A DNA stretch of 64,000 nt from Bradyrhizobium sp. AZCC 2262 (GTDB taxonomy: Bacteria; Pseudomonadota; Alphaproteobacteria; Rhizobiales; Xanthobacteraceae): positions 1,364,001-1,428,000 of the forward strand of contig NZ_JAZHRT010000001.1 in NCBI RefSeq assembly GCF_036924535.1, in the 5' to 3' direction. Below, one piece after another: positions 8,998 through 17,928 of the stretch. A program made the position numbers and the translations under genes. The notes below the pieces were generated by a model that saw only the letters and a program-made list of their open reading frames with translations, was not told where the DNA came from and ran no database searches. Each line of letters begins with the position of its first letter. Within the stretch, counting starts at the first letter, position 1.

Positions 8998-9138
8998 ATG
9001 GACACGGAAGTTCCTTCGACGGACAATGAACATGGCACTTGGCGCGCCAATTGCAATGCTTGCGGCATCGCAGGCCGCTGCCGGCTGGGGATCTGGCAGC
9101 CGGGCCTGATGCTCTCCATCTGTATCGACGCAGGTTAG
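8998..9138 (+). CDS. Possible 46-residue cysteine-containing small protein
   Basis: An ATG-to-TAG frame encodes 46 residues with Cys19, Cys22, Cys28 and Cys42 (CNACGIAGRC), a spacing that could bind metal. It is in the same reading frame as the Crp/Fnr-type gene that begins after its stop codon, so it might be a separated N-terminal segment of that regulator. There is no strong ribosome site, and a chance frame is possible. Confidence 0.25.
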   Translation: MDTEVPSTDNEHGTWRANCNACGIAGRCRLGIWQPGLMLSICIDAG

Positions 9139-9147
9139 GATTTAGGT

Positions 9148-9969
9148 TTGGCTTCGAACGGATCCATGGTCGGCAAGCATCATCCACCGCAACCGGCGCA
9201 GGCTCCGGGCAAGACCGGCGCGCCTGCGCAGTTCGGCGCGCTGCTGATGACCGATGGCGGAACGCAGCGCAACGGGCCGCCGTATTTGTTCAGCGGACTG
9301 ACGGAAACTGAAATCGCGCACGTGCTGGGCTCCGGAAAGCGCCGGGTGCTCTATCGCGGCGCGCAACTCTTCAGTCAGGGCAGTCCGCAAGACGGCATCT
9401 TCCTGATCGAGAGCGGGCGCATCAAGGTGTTCTATACCGCGCCCTCGGGCCGCGAGATCACGCTGGCCTACTGGCACTCTGGCAATTTCGTCGGCGGCCC
9501 GGAAGTCTTCAAGCAGGGTCTGCACATCTGGTCGGGGGTTGCCGCCGTCAACAGCACGGTGCTGCATTTGCCGGGCGATGTTTTGCGGCGGATGGTGATG
9601 ACGATTCCGGCGCTCGCCATCGGAATCATCGAGGGCCTCTCCTTCAAGGGCCAATGCTATTCCGCGCTGGCCCAGATGCTCGGCACCCGCTCGCCGACTG
9701 AACGGCTGGCGCAACTGCTGCTGCATCTGATGAATCTTTACGGCGTGGAAGAGCGCGATGGGGTGTTGATCGCTGCGTCATTCACCCACGCCGACCTTGC
9801 GCATATGACGGGTGTGACGCGCCAGTCCGTCACCATCAGCCTCAAGCGGTTCACCGAGCTTGGCATCCTCGCCGCGCATGGCTCCAACCTCGTCATCAAG
9901 AACGCCGACATGCTGAGCGAAATTCGCGACGGCAAGCTCGCCAAGACCGCCGCCTCGGACGAGGTTTGA
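9148..9969 (+). CDS. Crp/Fnr-family transcriptional regulator
   Basis: Predicted regulator of up to 273 residues. The cyclic-nucleotide-binding fold is visible (LFSQGSPQDGIFLIESGRIKVF, then ITLAYWHSGNFVGGPEVF). It is followed by a C-terminal winged helix (FTHADLAHMTGVTRQSVTISLKRF). TTG at 9148 is preceded by AGGA seven bases upstream; the ATG at 9166 is the alternative. No N-terminal iron-sulfur cysteine cluster is present in the frame as read. It lies about 530 bases upstream of the sulfatase/ABC operon on the same strand and may control it. The effector is unknown. Confidence 0.86.
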   Translation: MASNGSMVGKHHPPQPAQAPGKTGAPAQFGALLMTDGGTQRNGPPYLFSGLTETEIAHVLGSGKRRVLYRGAQLFSQGSPQDGIFLIESGRIKVFYTAPSGREITLAYWHSGNFVGGPEVFKQGLHIWSGVAAVNSTVLHLPGDVLRRMVMTIPALAIGIIEGLSFKGQCYSALAQMLGTRSPTERLAQLLLHLMNLYGVEERDGVLIAASFTHADLAHMTGVTRQSVTISLKRFTELGILAAHGSNLVIKNADMLSEIRDGKLAKTAASDEV

Positions 9970-10499
9970 CGGCTGGCGGAAAGGCCGCAAATCCGCTTCA
10001 AGCCGCCGCTAACAACTCCCGCTATCAGGCGATTCCGCACCCTCCGGGGAGGCCCCCGCGCCGAGCGGCGTGGCTAATTTCTAGCCACCGCGCCCATCTG
10101 CTAGCCAAGAAGGACGACTCTTCTGTCCACTAATTGAGCATCCGGATATTTCTTCGCAATACGTTGCTGCTTCGAGGCGTTCGTCGTTTCGGATTCAAAG
10201 GCCGCCGTTCAGAGTTCGCTTACCGGACGTTTCAGCGTCCGCGATCGAAGCAAGCGAGTTCACGGCAAATGACGTCAACTTCCTTCTTTATCCACGCCGT
10301 TCGCGATCCGGGCCGCCGCGAACCGAACCCGCTGCAGGTCGTCAGCACGGGGCCCGTGGCATATCGCTTGCACCATCAACCCCGTCAAGCCAGTCAGCCT
10401 GCTCACCGTCGAGCACCCAGCCACTCCTCCGTGGCCGGGGCGCTTCGCGTGGGCATTGCACAAAATCCAGCACAGTTCAGTTCGAAGAGGATTTGTCTA
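9970..10499. other. 530-base leader of the sulfatase/ABC operon
   Basis: No convincing gene. An open frame running from 10134 into the binding-protein gene lacks protein-like features before residue 122, where the signal peptide begins. The stretch holds the inverted repeat at 10070-10088, a further CTAGCCA at 10101, and the ribosome site AGAGGA just before 10500. It is probably the promoter and 5' leader of the operon. Confidence 0.6.
10070..10088. promoter_or_regulatory. Inverted repeat GTGGCTA-N5-TAGCCAC
   Basis: Perfect 7-base arms separated by five bases. A third TAGCCA half-site follows 14 bases later (10102-10107). It lies about 410 bases before the binding-protein gene. It could be an operator for the upstream Crp/Fnr-type regulator or a LysR-type sulfur regulator; which protein binds is not known. 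Confidence 0.4.
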
Positions 10500-11936
10500 A
10501 TGACCGCCGGCCCTGCGTCCAAACTCTCTGGCTTCCTTCCCTTGCTCGTCGCAGCAACCGTGGGGTTGGCGTCGGCAACCGCTAGCGCGGAAACCCTCGA
10601 GATCGGCATCGGAACGCAGAACACCACCACCAATACGGTGACCGGCGGTGTCGTTCTGAAGGAGCTTGGCCTGCTGGAGAAACACTTGCCGAAGACCGGC
10701 AAGTACAAGGACATTCAATACAAGCTGAGCTGGCAGAACGCGACGTCGGGCCCGCCGATCACCAACGGCATGATGGCCAACAACATCCAAATCGGCATGA
10801 TGGGCGACTATCCGCTGATGGTGAACGGCGCTACGGGGCAGGCCACCAAGAACGAAACCCAGCTCGTCGCCATCATCGCCTACAACGCGGTCGGCGGCGG
10901 CAACGGCATCGTCGTCCACAAGGACTCGCCGTTCTACGAACTCGCCGACCTCAAGGGCAAGAACGTGTCGGTGCCGTTCGGCTCCGCCGCTCACGGCATG
11001 ATGCTGACGTCGCTGCAGAAGAAGGGACTGCCGCCGGATTTCTGGAATCTGGTATCGCAGTCGCCGGAAGTTGGCAGCACCAATCTGCAGGAAAAACGCA
11101 TCGACGCGCATGGCGATTTCGTACCGTTCGCAGAATTGCTGCCGTTCAAGGGGTTCGCCCGCAAGATCTATGACGGTGCCGAGACCAAGACCCCGACGTT
11201 CCATGGCGTCGTCGTGCGCAGGGATTTCGGCGAGAAGTATCCGGAGATCGTGGTGGCCTACATCAATGCGTTGATGGAGGCCAACGACTGGATGCGTAAG
11301 AACCCCAAGCTCGCCGCCGAGAAGATCGAGGAGTGGACCAAGATCAACAAGGAAGTGATCTACATCTTCCTCGGCCCCGGTGGAGTTCACACGCTCGATG
11401 CGACCATCAAGCCGCAGTGGGTCGAGTCGGTCGGAAACAACTACGCCATCCTGCAGAAGTTGAACATGATCAAGGAGCTCAACATCGGTGCCTGGGTCAA
11501 CGACAAGTATGTCCGGCAGGCCTTCAAGGAGCAGGGGCTCGATTACGACAAGCAGCTTGCCTCGTTCGACACCTACAACGTGACGGGCACCGATCCGATC
11601 TGCAACGCGCCGGTCAATGATCCCAAGAAGACCGGCGAGATCTGGATCCAGGGCGGCGACATCGTGCCGTTCAGTTCGCCGGTCTGCACGCTGCTGGGCG
11701 TGAAGAAATACGGCGCCGAAGGCAAGAAGTTCAATGCGGTCTACCTGGTCGATCACCAGCTCGGAATCAAGGTGTTCGCGGACGCCGCATTCTATTCGGT
11801 CGGCGGCAACGATCCGAAGAAGCCGGACGTGGTGCCGTTCCTGCTCAAGAAGGACGCGGAAGCATATGCAGCCAAGAACGGCGGCAAGCTGGCGATCTAC
11901 GCCGAAGTGCTCAACGCGATCAATGTCGGACAATAG
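10500..11936 (+). CDS. SsuA/TauA-like binding protein with NosL-like C-terminal domain
   Basis: Predicted 478-residue periplasmic protein. Residues 1-30 are a signal peptide (LPLLVAATVGLASATASA). Residues 31 to about 360 are an NMT1/SsuA-type solute-binding domain (MMANNIQIGMMGDYPLMVNG, VVRRDFGEKYPEIVVAYINA). Residues 365-478 are extra for this family and read like NosL: a GEIWIQGGDIVPFSSPVCTL strand, VFADAAFYSVGGND, and the NosL-type ending KKDAEAYAAKNGGKL. Two cysteines occur there (C368, C396), but the CGM copper motif of classical NosL is absent. AGAGGA lies 8 bases before the ATG. It is the first gene of the ABC-sulfatase operon; the ligand is probably a sulfur-containing organic anion (inference). 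Confidence 0.82.
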   Translation: MTAGPASKLSGFLPLLVAATVGLASATASAETLEIGIGTQNTTTNTVTGGVVLKELGLLEKHLPKTGKYKDIQYKLSWQNATSGPPITNGMMANNIQIGMMGDYPLMVNGATGQATKNETQLVAIIAYNAVGGGNGIVVHKDSPFYELADLKGKNVSVPFGSAAHGMMLTSLQKKGLPPDFWNLVSQSPEVGSTNLQEKRIDAHGDFVPFAELLPFKGFARKIYDGAETKTPTFHGVVVRRDFGEKYPEIVVAYINALMEANDWMRKNPKLAAEKIEEWTKINKEVIYIFLGPGGVHTLDATIKPQWVESVGNNYAILQKLNMIKELNIGAWVNDKYVRQAFKEQGLDYDKQLASFDTYNVTGTDPICNAPVNDPKKTGEIWIQGGDIVPFSSPVCTLLGVKKYGAEGKKFNAVYLVDHQLGIKVFADAAFYSVGGNDPKKPDVVPFLLKKDAEAYAAKNGGKLAIYAEVLNAINVGQ

Positions 11937-11944
11937 GTGGACTG

Positions 11945-12961
11945 ATGGGCAGCATGGCAAGTGCGAAGATCGTAGCGCTCCCGATGGTCGAAAAGCATTC
12001 CGATCCTGAGCCGGCGGTGGCAGTCGTGATGCCTGCCGCAGTGGAAGTTTCTGCTGCGGAGACAGCGGCCAGCGCTGGTGCGCCGATTGCCACTTCGGAA
12101 TTGCCGGTGCCGGATCCGGAAGTCGCCCCGACGGTTTCGCTAACCGAGGTGTTGCGGAGCCTGCTCGCCAAGATCACCCGTGAACGCATCATCACCGCCG
12201 CACTTGCCTGCATCTCGATCGGAGCGCTGTTCCTGTTCTGGTATGTCGGAACCAAGTACCGGCTCGAGTTCTACATTCGCTTCAAGAACGTTCCGACGCC
12301 CTACGAAGTGTACCAGCAGCTCACGCAGGTCGGGCTGTCCAACAAGTACCTCATCAACATCGCCATTAGCGTCCGGCGCATCCTGCTCGGCTTCTTCATC
12401 GCTATGGCGATCGGCGTGCCGCTGGGGCTCGCGATCGGAAAATATCAACGCGTCCGCGATCTGTTCATGCCCGTCGTCGAAATCCTGCGCCCGATCCCGG
12501 CGATCGCCTGGGTGCCGATGTCGATCATGCTGTGGCCGAACAATGAGGCCAGCATCGTCTTCATCACCTTCATCGGCGCGTTCTTCCCGATCCTGCTCAA
12601 CACCATCCACGGCGTGCATTCGCTCGATGGCGTGCTGGTACGGGCGGCGCGCTGCCTGGGCGCAAGCGAGTTTCGGCTGCTCCTGAACGTGATCCTGCCG
12701 GGCTCGCTGCCGCACATCTTCACCGGCCTGGCCGTCGGCATGGGCGTGGCGTGGGTATCGCTGATCGCCGCCGAGATGATCTCCGGTCAGTTCGGCGTCG
12801 GCTACTTCACCTGGGAAGCCTACTCGCTGGTGGACTATCCCGCGATCGTGCTCGGCATGATCACGATCGGTTTCCTTGGATTGGCCTGCAGCGGCATCAT
12901 CCGGGTGGTTGGCAGCCTCCTGATGCCGTGGCTGGCATTCGCACCGGGAGGCAAGCGATGA
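11945..12961 (+). CDS. ABC importer permease (SsuC/TauC-like)
   Basis: Predicted 338-residue inner-membrane permease with about six helices after residue 75. The ATPase-contact loop reads RAARCLGASEFRLLLNVILP, the usual EAA motif. It carries an Ala/Val/Pro-rich tail of about 65 residues before TM1 that is unusual for the family. It starts 8 bases after the binding-protein stop, and its own stop overlaps the next ATG (ATGA). Works with the flanking binding protein and ATPase. Confidence 0.9.
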   Translation: MGSMASAKIVALPMVEKHSDPEPAVAVVMPAAVEVSAAETAASAGAPIATSELPVPDPEVAPTVSLTEVLRSLLAKITRERIITAALACISIGALFLFWYVGTKYRLEFYIRFKNVPTPYEVYQQLTQVGLSNKYLINIAISVRRILLGFFIAMAIGVPLGLAIGKYQRVRDLFMPVVEILRPIPAIAWVPMSIMLWPNNEASIVFITFIGAFFPILLNTIHGVHSLDGVLVRAARCLGASEFRLLLNVILPGSLPHIFTGLAVGMGVAWVSLIAAEMISGQFGVGYFTWEAYSLVDYPAIVLGMITIGFLGLACSGIIRVVGSLLMPWLAFAPGGKR

Positions 12962-13830
12962 CGATGACAATGGCTGAAACCCAGAAGGGCTTCATCGACG
13001 TTCGCGACATGGGTGTCACGTTCGGCGCCAACGACAACAAGGTCGTCGCGGTCGAGAGCGTGTCGCTCAACGTGCAGCCGGGCGAATTCGTCTCGCTGAT
13101 CGGGCCGTCGGGCTGTGGCAAGTCGACGTTACTCAGCATCGTGGCGGGTTTCGTCAAGCCGACAAGCGGCGAGGCGAAGCTCGACGGCAAGGCAATTACA
13201 AAACCCGGCTCGGACCGCGGCGTCGTGTTCCAGCAATACTCGCTGTTTCCGTGGCTGTCGGTTCGCAAGAACGTGGAGTTCGGCCTGAAGATGGCCGGCG
13301 TCGAGCAAAGCAAGCGCAACACCACGGCGCGGGCGCTGCTCGATCTCGCCGGGCTGCTGTCGTTCGAGAACCATTATCCGGACCAGCTCTCCGGCGGCAT
13401 GAAGCAGCGCATCGGCATCGTCCGCGCGCTGGCGACCAGTCCGCAGGTCCTGCTGATGGATGAGCCGTTCGGCGCGCTCGACACGCAAACGCGCGTCGTG
13501 ATGCAGGAAATCCTGACCAACATCTGGCAGCAGTTCAAGATCTCGGTGCTGTTCATCACCCACGATATCGAGGAATCGATTTTCCTCTCCGACCGCATCT
13601 ACGTCATGACGGCGCGGCCGGGTCGCATCAAGGCGGAAATCAAGGTGCCGCTGCCGCGTCCGCGCCGGGCCGAGATGACCGACACGCCGGAATTCATGAA
13701 CCTGGTGCAGGAGCTCAAGGGCCTGATCCGGGAAGAGTCGCTCGCGGCAATGGCGCCGGAAATCAGGGATCGAGGCCTTTCAGGCTTTGGAATGAAAGTG
13801 GGACCGAAAGGAGTAGGCGAAATCTTCTAA
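12958..13830 (+). CDS. ABC importer ATP-binding protein (SsuB/TauB-like)
   Basis: Predicted 290-residue ATPase. Walker A is GPSGCGKST, the Q-loop is VVFQQYSLFPWLSV, the signature is LSGGMKQRIGIVRAL, Walker B is VLLMDEPFGALD, and the H-loop is LFITHDIEESIFLSDRI. The start at 12958 overlaps the permease stop; an in-frame extension into the permease gene is not needed. It is closest in type to nitrate/taurine/sulfonate importers and powers uptake through the adjacent permease. Confidence 0.92.
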   Translation: MTMTMAETQKGFIDVRDMGVTFGANDNKVVAVESVSLNVQPGEFVSLIGPSGCGKSTLLSIVAGFVKPTSGEAKLDGKAITKPGSDRGVVFQQYSLFPWLSVRKNVEFGLKMAGVEQSKRNTTARALLDLAGLLSFENHYPDQLSGGMKQRIGIVRALATSPQVLLMDEPFGALDTQTRVVMQEILTNIWQQFKISVLFITHDIEESIFLSDRIYVMTARPGRIKAEIKVPLPRPRRAEMTDTPEFMNLVQELKGLIREESLAAMAPEIRDRGLSGFGMKVGPKGVGEIF

Positions 13831-13955
13831 CAGTATTTTGAACGTCGCGGCCGAACAGGCGCGAAACATCAATCAACGACATCAACCAAGGAGAGACGCA
13901 CGGAAACGCGCGCGTCAACGACGACCTGCGCCTGCGTCACAGATCGGAGAATTCA

Positions 13956-15323
13956 ATGGCAAACAAACCAAACATACTATTTTTCCACGTCGACAATCTC
14001 GGCATGGGCGAACTCGGCTGTTACGGCGGCGGCATTCTGCGCGGCGCCGATACCAAGCGCATGGACAATTTCGCCAAGCAAGGCGTCAAGCTGACGCACT
14101 ATGTCGTCGAGCCGCAGTGCACGCCGACCCGCTCGGCGCTGATGACCGGCCGCTTCCCGATCCGCTCGGGCAACCACACCATCGCGCTTGGCGGCAATGG
14201 CGGCGGCATCGTCAAGTGGGAGCGCACCATCGGCTCGATCCTGTCGGAAGCCGGTTATGCCACCTCGATCTACGGCAAGTGGCACATCGGTGCCGAGGAC
14301 GGTCGCTTCCCGACCGATCACGGTTTTGACGAATGGTATGGCCCCTTGCGCACCTACGACGAATGCATGTGGCTGACCGACCCGCACTACGTGGCGGAGC
14401 GCGACGGCTTCTCGCACATGCATGAGGGCGTCAAGGGCAAGGGTGCATGGCCGCTCAAGGACGAGCAGCTCACCATGGAGACCAAGAAGACCTGCGACCT
14501 CGAGTACCAGAAGCGCGCGCTCAAGTTCATGGAAAGGTCCGTCAAGGCGGACAAGCCGTTCTATTGCTACTTCAACCACTCGCTGATGCACTTCCCGATG
14601 AGCCCGCGCGACGAATTCGTCGGCAAGAGCACCAACGGCGATTGGGGCGACTGCCTCTTGATGCTGGATCACGATTTCGGCGTGCTGCTCGACAAGCTGG
14701 ATGAACTCGGCGTTGCCGACAACACCATCGTCGTGATGTGCGGCGACAACGGCGCCGAGGATCATCTCGCCGGCCGTGGCACCGGCGGCTTCTTCGACGG
14801 TTCCTACTTCAGCTCGGCGGAGGGCGGCATCCGTACCCCACTGTTGATCCGCTGGCCGAACCGGATTCCGGCAGGCGTCGAAAGCAACGAGATGGTTCAT
14901 GTCACCGACATGTTCACCACGCTGCTGTCGATGACCGGCTGCAAGGCGCCCGCCGACCGGCTGATCGATGGCGTAGACCAGAGCCCGTTCTTCCTCGGCA
15001 AGCAGCCGACCTCGAACCGCGAGTCCTGTATCGTCTGGCTCAAGGACGAGCTGCACGCCGTGAAGTGGAAGGACTTCAAGATCAACTTCAAGCGGCAGCA
15101 GCATTTCCACGATCCGGAACTGCCGCTCGGCTTTGCCCGCATCACGCATCTGCAGGAAGATCCGAAGGAGCGTGAAGCCGTCAACCAGCGCTATGTCCGC
15201 TGGTGGGTGATGCAGCACGCGCAACGCATCATCAGGGATTTCGAGGAGAGCGCCAAGAAGGAGGAACTGATTCCACCCGGCGCGCCGCTCGACTTCGTAC
15301 CCAAGCAGCACGCAAAGGCATAA
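13956..15323 (+). CDS. Cys-type sulfatase (formylglycine-dependent)
   Basis: Predicted 455-residue sulfatase that hydrolyses sulfate esters. The activation motif CTPTR is at residues 55-59, Cys55 being the residue that becomes formylglycine. It is followed by the conserved LMTGRFP. Metal ligands are suggested by FFHVDN near residue 10 and CGDNGAEDH further on. There is no signal peptide, so it should act in the cytoplasm, fitting import of the substrate by the upstream ABC system. GGAG precedes the ATG. The maturase gene follows 6 bases later. Substrate not predictable; arylsulfatase or choline-sulfatase-like are both possible. Confidence 0.92.
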   Translation: MANKPNILFFHVDNLGMGELGCYGGGILRGADTKRMDNFAKQGVKLTHYVVEPQCTPTRSALMTGRFPIRSGNHTIALGGNGGGIVKWERTIGSILSEAGYATSIYGKWHIGAEDGRFPTDHGFDEWYGPLRTYDECMWLTDPHYVAERDGFSHMHEGVKGKGAWPLKDEQLTMETKKTCDLEYQKRALKFMERSVKADKPFYCYFNHSLMHFPMSPRDEFVGKSTNGDWGDCLLMLDHDFGVLLDKLDELGVADNTIVVMCGDNGAEDHLAGRGTGGFFDGSYFSSAEGGIRTPLLIRWPNRIPAGVESNEMVHVTDMFTTLLSMTGCKAPADRLIDGVDQSPFFLGKQPTSNRESCIVWLKDELHAVKWKDFKINFKRQQHFHDPELPLGFARITHLQEDPKEREAVNQRYVRWWVMQHAQRIIRDFEESAKKEELIPPGAPLDFVPKQHAKA

Positions 15324-15329
15324 GCAGCG

Positions 15330-16337
15330 ATGACCGCACCGACGAGAGCGGAAACGATCGCGCATGGTGCAGCCGGCAATCGCCGGGGAGAGGGCTGCTG
15401 CGCTCTCTCCGGCAAGGCCGCGGCAGGCAATGCGCCTGGCGCGGTCGAGCTTGAATCCATGAACTGGATTCCGGGCGGTGCCTTCCTGATGGGCTCCAAC
15501 AGTTTCTATCGGGAAGAGCGCCCGGTCCGTCCGGCCTTCGTCGAGGGCTTCTGGATGGACATCTACCCCGTCAGCAACGGCGAATTCCGGAAGTTCGTCG
15601 ATGCGACCGGATACATCACCTATTCCGAACGTCCGCCGAACCCGGCGATGTATCCCGATGCCGATCCCGCGCTGCTGGTGCCGGGTTCGCTGGTGTTCGT
15701 CAAACCGGACCGCCCGGTCAGCCTGCGCAACAACCTCGCCTGGTGGGAATACCGTCCCGGCGCGGACTGGCGGCATCCGGAAGGGCCTGACGGCTCGATC
15801 GTCGGCCGCGACGATCATCCCGTCGTACACGTCGCCTATGAGGACGCGCTCGCCTATGCGGCCTGGTGCGGCAAGGAGTTGCCGACCGAAGCGGAGTGGG
15901 AGTTTGCCGCTCGCGGCGGTCTCGAAGGCAAGGCCTATTCGTGGGGCGATGCCGCCAATCCCGAGGGACGGTTTCTGGCCAACACCTGGCAGGGCCAGTT
16001 CCCGCACGAAAATCTCAACGAGGATGGATACGAGGGCACCTCGCCGGTCGACGCCTTTCCAGCCAATGGCTATGGCCTGTTCGACATGGTCGGCAATGTC
16101 TGGGAATGGACGTCGAGCCCTTATGACGCGGCGCCTGTTCAGCCGCCGCAATCCTGCTGCCATCCGAATGCGGGCGATGACCGATCGACGCGCCGCGTCG
16201 TGAAGGGCGGCTCGCATCTCTGCGCGCCCAACTACTGTCTTCGGTATCGGCCGTCGGCCCGTCAGGGCGAAACGGTCGATTCCTCCACCTGTCACATCGG
16301 CTTCCGCTGTGTCGTGCGCAAACCGCCGGGCAACTGA
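15330..16337 (+). CDS. Formylglycine-generating enzyme (sulfatase maturase)
   Basis: Predicted 335-residue FGE/SUMF1-type enzyme that oxidises the sulfatase CxPxR cysteine to formylglycine. The domain starts near residue 43 (MNWIPGGAFLMGSN), with LPTEAEWEFAARGG, GLFDMVGNVWEWTSSPY and KGGSHLCAPNYCLRYRPSAR. Cys303 aligns with the first active-site Cys of human FGE (C336), but the second (C341) is replaced by Pro308. Cys321 and Cys327 (STCHIGFRC) are nearby. It follows the sulfatase by 6 bases, a classic enzyme-maturase pair. Residues 1-40 are an unaligned tail, so a later start is possible. Confidence 0.9.
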   Translation: MTAPTRAETIAHGAAGNRRGEGCCALSGKAAAGNAPGAVELESMNWIPGGAFLMGSNSFYREERPVRPAFVEGFWMDIYPVSNGEFRKFVDATGYITYSERPPNPAMYPDADPALLVPGSLVFVKPDRPVSLRNNLAWWEYRPGADWRHPEGPDGSIVGRDDHPVVHVAYEDALAYAAWCGKELPTEAEWEFAARGGLEGKAYSWGDAANPEGRFLANTWQGQFPHENLNEDGYEGTSPVDAFPANGYGLFDMVGNVWEWTSSPYDAAPVQPPQSCCHPNAGDDRSTRRVVKGGSHLCAPNYCLRYRPSARQGETVDSSTCHIGFRCVVRKPPGN

Positions 16338-16390
16338 CGAGAGCCAGCCGCCGACGCGAAAGAGCAGTCAACATCTTCCGGATTTATCCC

Positions 16391-17899
16391 ATGCAAACGT
16401 CCAGCCCCGCCGTCGCACAATCAGAATTCGAAGACTCGCCGTCGCCCCTTGCGGTGCTTCGCGCGCCGAACCTCTTCATTCGGGAATCGCTGGCCGGAAT
16501 CATCACGGCGCTGGCGCTGATCCCCGAGGTCATTTCATTCTCGTTCGTATCCGGCGTCGATCCCAAGGTGGCGCTGGTATCCTCGATTGTGCTCTGTCTC
16601 GTGATGTCCGTTCTCGGCGGCAGGCCCGCCATGGTCACCGCAGCGGCCGGTTCGATCGCGCTGGTAATCGGGCCGATGGTGAAGGCGCATGGGGTCGGTT
16701 ACATTCTGCCGACGATCATTTTCGCCGGTATCATCCAGATCGGGTTCGGCCTTGCCGGACTGGCGCGGCTGACGCGCTTCATCCCGCGCTCGGTGATGAT
16801 TGGATTCGTCAACGCGCTCGGAATCCTGATCTTCGCCGCGCAGGTGCCTCACATTTTCAACGTTCCGTGGCCGGTCTATCCGCTGTTCGCATTGACGATC
16901 GCGGTCGTCCTCGTCATGCCGCGGATTACGACCGCCGTGCCGGCGCCGCTGGTCGCCATCATCGTGGTGACCTCGATCGTGATCTTGGGGCATCTCACGG
17001 TTCCCAATGTCGGCGGCGAGGGCACGATGGCGCCGGGGCTGCCAGGCATCTCTGCTTTTGCCGTTCCGCTTGATCTCAACACGCTGCGCATCATCTGGCC
17101 GACCGCCATCAGCGTCGCCTTTGTCGGCCTGCTCGAGACGCTGCTGACGGCCAAGCTGGTCGACGATCTGACCGACACGCGGTCGCACAAGGGAAAGGAA
17201 TCCTGGGCGCTCGGCATCGCCAACATCGCCGCCGGATTCTACGGCGGCATCGGCGGCTGCGCGATGATTGCGCAAACCGTCGTCAACGTGAAGATCGGGC
17301 AGGGCCGCACCCGCATTTCGACGGCAGTGGCCGCGATCGTGCTGCTGGTGCTGGTGACCGCACTCAGCGACCTGATGGCGCAGATACCGATGGTGGCGCT
17401 GGCCGCCGTCATGATGATCGCGGCACTCAAGACGATCGATTGGCACAGCGTCAGGCTGACGACGTTCAAGCGGATGCCGATCCCGGAAACGCTGGTCATG
17501 GTGACGACCGTTGCGGTAACGGTCGTTACCGGCAATCTCGCGATCGGTATCGCCGTCGGCGTGGTGCTGGCGATGATCCTGTTCGCGCGGCGGGTCGCGC
17601 ATGTCATTCGCACCGAGCGCACCGTGAGCCAGGACGGCCAATCGGTCCGCTACAGCGTCCACGGGCCGCTGTTCTTCGGTTCAAGCAACGATCTCGTCGA
17701 GCGCTTCTCCTACGGCGACGATCCCAAGCGTGTTCTGATCGACCTCACCCATTCCCAGATCTGGGATGCATCGAGCGTCGCGGCGCTGGACTCGATCGAG
17801 ACGAAGTACCGCGACCACGGCGCCACCGTCACCTTCACCGGGCTCGACCAGCGCAGCAGCTCGTTTCATGAGCGGCTGACCGGCCAGCTCGGCGCGTGA
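16391..17899 (+). CDS. SulP-family anion transporter with STAS domain
   Basis: Predicted 502-residue inner-membrane transporter. About 10-12 hydrophobic segments cover residues 30-400 (ITALALIPEVISFSFVSGVDP; IGGCAMIAQTVVNVKIGQG). A C-terminal STAS domain follows (SVHGPLFFGSSNDLVERF, then VLIDLTHSQIWDASSVAAL). The family carries sulfate, bicarbonate or dicarboxylates. Its place 53 bases after the maturase suggests handling of sulfate released by the sulfatase, by export or uptake (inference). Confidence 0.9.
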   Translation: MQTSSPAVAQSEFEDSPSPLAVLRAPNLFIRESLAGIITALALIPEVISFSFVSGVDPKVALVSSIVLCLVMSVLGGRPAMVTAAAGSIALVIGPMVKAHGVGYILPTIIFAGIIQIGFGLAGLARLTRFIPRSVMIGFVNALGILIFAAQVPHIFNVPWPVYPLFALTIAVVLVMPRITTAVPAPLVAIIVVTSIVILGHLTVPNVGGEGTMAPGLPGISAFAVPLDLNTLRIIWPTAISVAFVGLLETLLTAKLVDDLTDTRSHKGKESWALGIANIAAGFYGGIGGCAMIAQTVVNVKIGQGRTRISTAVAAIVLLVLVTALSDLMAQIPMVALAAVMMIAALKTIDWHSVRLTTFKRMPIPETLVMVTTVAVTVVTGNLAIGIAVGVVLAMILFARRVAHVIRTERTVSQDGQSVRYSVHGPLFFGSSNDLVERFSYGDDPKRVLIDLTHSQIWDASSVAALDSIETKYRDHGATVTFTGLDQRSSSFHERLTGQLGA

Positions 17900-17928
17900 A
17901 TTGTTCGGAAAGACGAAAGGACCGATCG

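Noticed and set aside
10134..10499. N-terminal extension of the binding protein from 10134
   Set aside because: The extension has no ribosome site, and the signal peptide begins at 10500 after AGAGGA.
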